Positions 59,816-64,000 of a stretch of DNA of 64,000 nt are shown here, one piece after another. The DNA lies in assembly GCF_000772105.1 (NCBI RefSeq), contig NZ_CP009356.1, positions 1 to 64,000 of the forward strand. The letters are read 5' to 3'. Below the pieces are notes generated by a model. It did no database searches, was not told where the DNA came from, and saw only the letters and a program-made list of their open reading frames with translations. How positions within the stretch are numbered: position 1 is the stretch's first letter; each line of letters begins with the position of its first letter. Source of the stretch: Vibrio tubiashii ATCC 19109 (GTDB lineage: Bacteria > Pseudomonadota > Gammaproteobacteria > Enterobacterales > Vibrionaceae). The translations under genes and the position numbers were made by a program.

Positions 59816-60159
59816 TATGCTTACCCTCAAATTTATCGGATTTAAATTCCGTAGAAAATTATCCAGTATTTGTTAGGTAATAAAATATTAAACCTGTTTT
59901 ATACATGCTTTGTGTGGATTTTAAGTTTATGTAAAACAATGACATAAATGAATTTTAATTTATTAAAGTCTGAATTGATATTGATATATGTCTCATTTGT
60001 ACTGACAAGGTAAGCCGTATTTTTTCGTTATTTTTGTTTGTTTTTGGAAGCAGTGTTTTCATATTTTAATCTGGTGTCCTAAACGGCTGGCTATATTGTC
60101 CGATGTCATTGGTCGGTCTGGGTTATGCTCGTCATAATAATTAAATACGAGAGATGATA
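59816..60159. promoter_or_regulatory. Divergent AT-rich promoter region, ALDH and OMP genes
   Basis: About 340 bases, AT-rich from 59860 to 60080. A plausible plus-strand promoter is TTGGTC (60110) with CATAAT (60134), 18 bases apart, close to the OMP start. On the minus strand no good match is seen. Confidence 0.35.
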
Positions 60160-60744
60160 ATGAAAACACGTGCAACAACACTATTAATTTCCCTATTAGT
60201 AGGCGTAGGAAATATCACGCCAGTACACGCCAATGAGCGGCTGAATGGTATTTACCTCGGAGTGGACTATCTTCAAGCTAGCTTTCTCGATCTGCCTTCG
60301 GCGCAGAAAGAAGAAGACGCGGGATATGCGATTCAAGTGGGTTACGTGTTTCCTTCCTCGAGTGCCTTCAAGCATGGTGTTGAACTCGAGTATTTTGATG
60401 CGGGAAGTGTAAAATATACGTTCCCTGCATTGAACATCATTGGCTCCGGGAACATTGAAATTACGGGTGTGAGTTTGAATTATAAGCCGAAGTATTACAT
60501 TGATCGCTTCTATCTATCCGCCCAAGTAGGTTATACGAGGTTGGACGCAAAAGGCAGTGCCTCATACACCATCAATGGACAAACTTTTCAGCAAGATTTT
60601 TCAAACAAAGTGGATGACTCTGGCTTAACATTTGGCGGTGAGCTGGGCTTTGATGTTACTCAGCAACTGGCGATTAAAGGGGGATATCGTGTCCTTGAAG
60701 AGGACACCAATGCTCTGTATGCCGGAGTGGCGCTTCGTTTTTAG
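60160..60744 (+). CDS. Outer-membrane beta-barrel protein
   Basis: Protein of 194 residues with a signal peptide cut after about residue 24 (TPVHA-NE). The mature part has alternating amphipathic strands, GIYLGVDYLQ, GYAIQVGYVF, GVELEYFDAG, YLSAQVGYTRL and a C-terminal strand ending ...YAGVALRF with terminal Phe, as in OmpA-like/OmpW-sized eight-stranded barrels. Function unknown. ATG 60160 has GAGAG upstream; ATG 60154 lies inside that site. Confidence 0.78.
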   Translation: MKTRATTLLISLLVGVGNITPVHANERLNGIYLGVDYLQASFLDLPSAQKEEDAGYAIQVGYVFPSSSAFKHGVELEYFDAGSVKYTFPALNIIGSGNIEITGVSLNYKPKYYIDRFYLSAQVGYTRLDAKGSASYTINGQTFQQDFSNKVDDSGLTFGGELGFDVTQQLAIKGGYRVLEEDTNALYAGVALRF

Positions 60745-61031
60745 TCTGCAACCCCACAGAATAAAACAGGCTTGAATTCAAACAGCGAACGCGGCCCGCT
60801 CAAGAACCAAATGCAGCGATTTGCATAAATTCAAAGCTGAGCTTGATGTCACAATCTATTGATGTCGACTTAAATGATGTGGAACAACGTCCTACACACC
60901 GCTGTCTTTTTGCAACGGTGTCGCCATTATGGGATTGGTGAGACGGTATGTTAACAAAGCAGTTCTTAGGGTTGCGTTGTCGTGCCGTCTGACCCCCAGT
61001 CCTCTCTGCCTGAAAGACAAGGTCAACATCT

Positions 61032-61643
61032 ATGTTTAAAAAACTCATTCCGTTTATGTTCATGTTTCCCCTGACGAGTCAGGCGTCCAGTGAAATCGTG
61101 GATAATTTCTCACATATCGGATTTGGCTATAAGGGCGCTAATTTTCATTCAGGGGCGCTGAAACCTTACCTGAACAACCAGTATGACAACCAAGAGACAA
61201 AAACGTTAGGGGGGCTTTATTTGGATGTAAGTGCTCAACTGTTTGACAGCGTCTTTGTGGAAGGAAATGCGGATTTTCTCACTCGATTCAGTTCCGAGGT
61301 GGATGCGTGGCAAGCTGGCGGTGGCGTCATTGGTCGTTTTGGGGGCGCTGTTGCCGGCTCTGTGTCGTGTGGGGCCGTTAATTACCGTGCGGACAGTGAT
61401 TATAGCCCCTCTTTTTCTGAGCGCGGAACTTACTGCAAAGCCATGCTTAGAAAGCAGATCGCGCGTCATTGGTTACTTGGGATCTCCTATCAACGAGATT
61501 TTTTGGCTCTCGACAGAGACGAATTTAAGGTAGATAACGTTTTTCAGTTTGGTTCTGTGTTTGGTCTGGTTGCAGGGTTCGAGTATGCCAAGCGTGATGC
61601 TGCAGAGGTCGGTTACGAACTGGGTCTTCAGTTCTCGTTCTAG
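61032..61643 (+). CDS. Putative outer-membrane beta-barrel protein
   Basis: Protein of 203 residues with a signal peptide (FMFMFPLTSQA-SS) and barrel-like strands (IGFGYKGANF, GGLYLDVSAQLFDSVFVEGNADF, VFGLVAGFEYAKR) ending VGYELGLQFSF, a terminal Phe. Two Cys are in the mature part (about 114 and 135) and could form a disulfide. It follows another small barrel gene after 287 bases; the two are not obviously paralogous. The ribosome site is weak (AAGG, 12 bases off). Confidence 0.7.
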   Translation: MFKKLIPFMFMFPLTSQASSEIVDNFSHIGFGYKGANFHSGALKPYLNNQYDNQETKTLGGLYLDVSAQLFDSVFVEGNADFLTRFSSEVDAWQAGGGVIGRFGGAVAGSVSCGAVNYRADSDYSPSFSERGTYCKAMLRKQIARHWLLGISYQRDFLALDRDEFKVDNVFQFGSVFGLVAGFEYAKRDAAEVGYELGLQFSF

Positions 61644-61795
61644 CGCGTCGTAGCCGTTCACCATCTAGGGTAACGACTCATACTGATCGTGTTCACGTTA
61701 TTGAAATATAAAATGAATATCCAGTCTGTTTAAAAATAAACAAACATAAAAAGTCTACGCTTTAATGGAGAATAATCTCTATTGGAGTGCCGTCA

Positions 61796-64000
61796 ATGAC
61801 AGCGAAACGCCTCACTTTGCCGATCCATGTTCACTTAGCGACGGTGATTATCCTGGTTGTGATTTTAACCTCCGTTATTCAGATCGGGTTAGCGAGTCGG
61901 GGCTTATCGACGCTGATTGTTGAAGCCAACAATAAGATTTTTACTCGTGTCGCTGCTGAAACACGCCATCAGTTAAATCATCACTACAAAACGGCTTTTT
62001 CTGCACTGGGAACGTATTCGAAAAGTCACGCACTCCATGAAGTTGCTGAGCTCGCAAGCCAACAACTGCTCCCGGAAATCGCGCATCTCCTTGAGGAATT
62101 CGAGCACGTGAATGCGTACTCTTTCTATTACCCTTCGGGTGATTTTTTTTCGGTAATGCGGATCAGAGATCCTGTCATGAGGCAGAGAATTGCTGCTTCA
62201 GCGTCGGCGCGTTATGTACTGACTGTCTCTAATGATCTTTCGAGTCAGATACAGATCATGAGTCAAGAACTGAAGGTGTTAGAAACGCGGCCCAATGACA
62301 AGCGGATTTTGTACAAAACGAGTTCGTGGTTTGAGCAAGCAAATCAAAGCACCAACCTCATTTCCAAGCCTCTATTGTTGCCAGGTCCTGAATCCTTAGG
62401 GCTGAAAATCTATCGGCAAAGTTCGTCAGGAGTGATCATTTCTGCCGATGTCTTACTTGACGATTTACGCCGATCTTTGGCGGATACACTCACAAATGAT
62501 TCCTCACTCCGAGTGCTTTACAACGACTCGGGACAAATTCTCGCCTTGAGTGATAGTGCTCAGCCACCAACGTCTTCCCAGGGAGTGATCACTCATATTG
62601 AGATGGTGACCAATCAAGTGGTGCCCCATGCTATCGAAGAAAATGCGGAACGTGGTCAACTGGGGGAATTCGAATACAATAACGAACAGTGGATTGGTCA
62701 AATAGTGACAATACGGCCTTTAAACAGCGAGCATGTTCATTTATTGATGGCATCTAAAGCCAACGCGTTGTTCAACAAAGGCGCTCTTATCAAGCAACAG
62801 ACTTTGTATGGGTCATTACTGGTACTCGTCCTCATGGTTCCCATGATTTACGTCATTTCAAAATTTATTTCTAAACCTATCCAGCGAGCGACAGAAAAAG
62901 CGAAAGACATAGAAGGGTTTAAGCTTGACAGTGGCGCTTTGGAGCGGAGCGTGATTCGCGAGATACAGCAACTTAACGACGCGCAGATGTCGACGCAAAC
63001 GACCATACGGCAATTTGTCAGTTTGACGCACAAGATAGCGCGTGAAGACAATTTGGACGACATGCTTAGTATGGTGTGTCGTGAGGTCGCGCAAGCGGTA
63101 GAAGCGCAGGGGGTGTTATTGTACCTGCTTGATACGGAAGTTAAGTGCTTGGTGCCAAGCATGCTTTGGTGTGACCAAGGCAATTCGTCAGACATTAGTG
63201 CTTCGCCTATCCCGGTCTCTGAAGCGACGCGCTTTGTTAGAGAGATCTTTGTAGCAAAGCAGACCGCGACATTTACGGTAGATGAAGTGCCTCACCTGAA
63301 ACTGCCCCTTTTTTACGACCGCTGTGAGGTTGTTTGTATACCGATTAAAGGGCGTTCAGGGGAGGTGGTCGGTTCACTCGGTTTACTCTATCCGTACGCG
63401 AATGCTTCGAGACATTATGCTCAATACGCCGACTATTTGCAGACTTTGTTGGGCTTTACCTCGGTGGCGATTGAAACTCATGACATGCTTGACACGCAAA
63501 AAGCGTTACTGGATTCATTCATTCAGGTGTTTGCGGGGTCGCTCGATAAGAAGTCACCTTACACTGGTCATCATTGTCAACGTGTTCCGGTGATTACCGA
63601 ATGGTTGACTCAAGCTGCGGAGGACTCGAAGATCGAAGCCTTTCAACACTTTAGTTTAACTTCTGAGCAATGGGAAGAACTGAAGATGGCTAGCTGGTTG
63701 CATGACTGCGGCAAAATCACCACACCCGAGCATGTGGTGGATAAAGCCACTAAACTCGAGACGATCTACAATCGAATACACGAAATTCGGATGCGCTTTG
63801 AGGTGCTTAAACGAGACCATGAAATAGACATACTCCGTCAAAACACTTCGAAACTGTCCGAAGAACAGCGTGAGAAATTAGATCAGGTGCATCGAGATAT
63901 CGATGCTGACTTTGCGTTTATCGCGGAAATGAATTTAGGGGCAGAATTTGTCAGCGACTCAGATCTTGAGCGACTAGAGCGTATCGCGAGTAGAACTTGG
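61796..64000 (+). CDS. Membrane sensor with GAF and HD-GYP-type domain, cut by window end
   Basis: Open frame of 735 codons running off the window. It starts MTAKRLTLPIHVHL with a TM at about 16-33, a large periplasmic sensor region (about 35-335, probably dCache), TM2 at about 338-356 and a HAMP-like segment. A GAF domain lies at about 405-560 and an HD-GYP-type domain from about 585. In the last, SPYTGHHCQRV and the metal-binding HDCGKITTPEHVVDK (about 635-650) are clear. The variant continues TKLETIYNRIHEIRMRFEVL, a known Vibrio-type insertion. It should hydrolyse c-di-GMP or another nucleotide in response to an external signal. The C-terminal end is missing. Confidence 0.85.
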   Translation, partial: MTAKRLTLPIHVHLATVIILVVILTSVIQIGLASRGLSTLIVEANNKIFTRVAAETRHQLNHHYKTAFSALGTYSKSHALHEVAELASQQLLPEIAHLLEEFEHVNAYSFYYPSGDFFSVMRIRDPVMRQRIAASASARYVLTVSNDLSSQIQIMSQELKVLETRPNDKRILYKTSSWFEQANQSTNLISKPLLLPGPESLGLKIYRQSSSGVIISADVLLDDLRRSLADTLTNDSSLRVLYNDSGQILALSDSAQPPTSSQGVITHIEMVTNQVVPHAIEENAERGQLGEFEYNNEQWIGQIVTIRPLNSEHVHLLMASKANALFNKGALIKQQTLYGSLLVLVLMVPMIYVISKFISKPIQRATEKAKDIEGFKLDSGALERSVIREIQQLNDAQMSTQTTIRQFVSLTHKIAREDNLDDMLSMVCREVAQAVEAQGVLLYLLDTEVKCLVPSMLWCDQGNSSDISASPIPVSEATRFVREIFVAKQTATFTVDEVPHLKLPLFYDRCEVVCIPIKGRSGEVVGSLGLLYPYANASRHYAQYADYLQTLLGFTSVAIETHDMLDTQKALLDSFIQVFAGSLDKKSPYTGHHCQRVPVITEWLTQAAEDSKIEAFQHFSLTSEQWEELKMASWLHDCGKITTPEHVVDKATKLETIYNRIHEIRMRFEVLKRDHEIDILRQNTSKLSEEQREKLDQVHRDIDADFAFIAEMNLGAEFVSDSDLERLERIASRTW

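Noticed and set aside
60838..61031. Gene or RNA between the two barrel-protein genes
   Set aside because: Only a small ATGCA/TGCAT dyad near 60818-60833 and short unsupported ORFs are seen.

Overview
The window looks like the start of a circular Vibrionaceae plasmid or secondary replicon. Base 1 is the A of the ATG of a Rep_3-type replication initiator, followed at once by a ParA/ParB partition pair, which is how a closed circle is usually rotated. ToxR-type membrane regulators, tryptophanase, a VipA/VipB-type type VI secretion system (T6SS), HD-GYP and EAL proteins and a moderate GC content all fit Vibrio or a close relative. I cannot name the species from the sequence alone. Sequence upstream of rep, where origin iterons might lie, is not visible.

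Layout. 1-3577: rep, parA, parB and a terminator. 3624-6610: an MFS transporter, then about 2 kb without genes, dominated by a tandem array of about ten 121-bp units, each carrying the same imperfect palindrome. 6778-9965: tryptophanase and two soluble winged-helix proteins. 10037-10167: a MITE-like element with 13-bp perfect terminal inverted repeats. 10204-15992: a LysR regulator divergent from a short-chain dehydrogenase, glutaredoxin 2, an old yellow enzyme and a PEBP-family protein (an electrophile/redox group), then an oligopeptide-binding protein behind an attenuator-like leader. 16379-20607: an H-NS-like protein without its DNA-binding half, an aromatic amino acid permease and several unrecognised genes.

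21020-50360 is a complete T6SS, all on the + strand: tssA, hcp, tssB, tssC, a second tssC-like gene, tssE, F, G, H, then fha, tssJ, K, L, M, a compact kinase, a 633-residue unknown, vgrG, a small accessory protein and PAAR. Between tssH and fha sits a four-gene cassette not expected in a T6SS: a D-Ala-D-Ala-ligase-like ATP-grasp enzyme, an MFS protein fused to two extracytoplasmic sensor-like segments, and two periplasmic binding proteins. The last three genes overlap by ATGA. It has its own structured leader and is the best candidate here for a new small-molecule synthesis/transport/sensing module.

50394-57368: an AraC/GlxA-type regulator, then three separate two-gene cassettes, each a ToxR/VtrA-like winged-helix membrane regulator overlapping a small ToxS/VtrC-like membrane partner. 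They surround a membrane EAL phosphodiesterase. All three regulators share a YVSC motif and a C-terminal Cys, and all three partners share a C-terminal Cys pair. 57529-64000: thiol peroxidase with an altered Cys set, aldehyde dehydrogenase, two outer-membrane beta-barrel proteins, and an HD-GYP sensor protein cut by the window end.

Working together: the replicon carries an autonomous T6SS with its own kinase, a possible anti-H-NS protein, several envelope-sensing transcription factors and two c-di-GMP-linked proteins. The regulatory links are inferred from position only.
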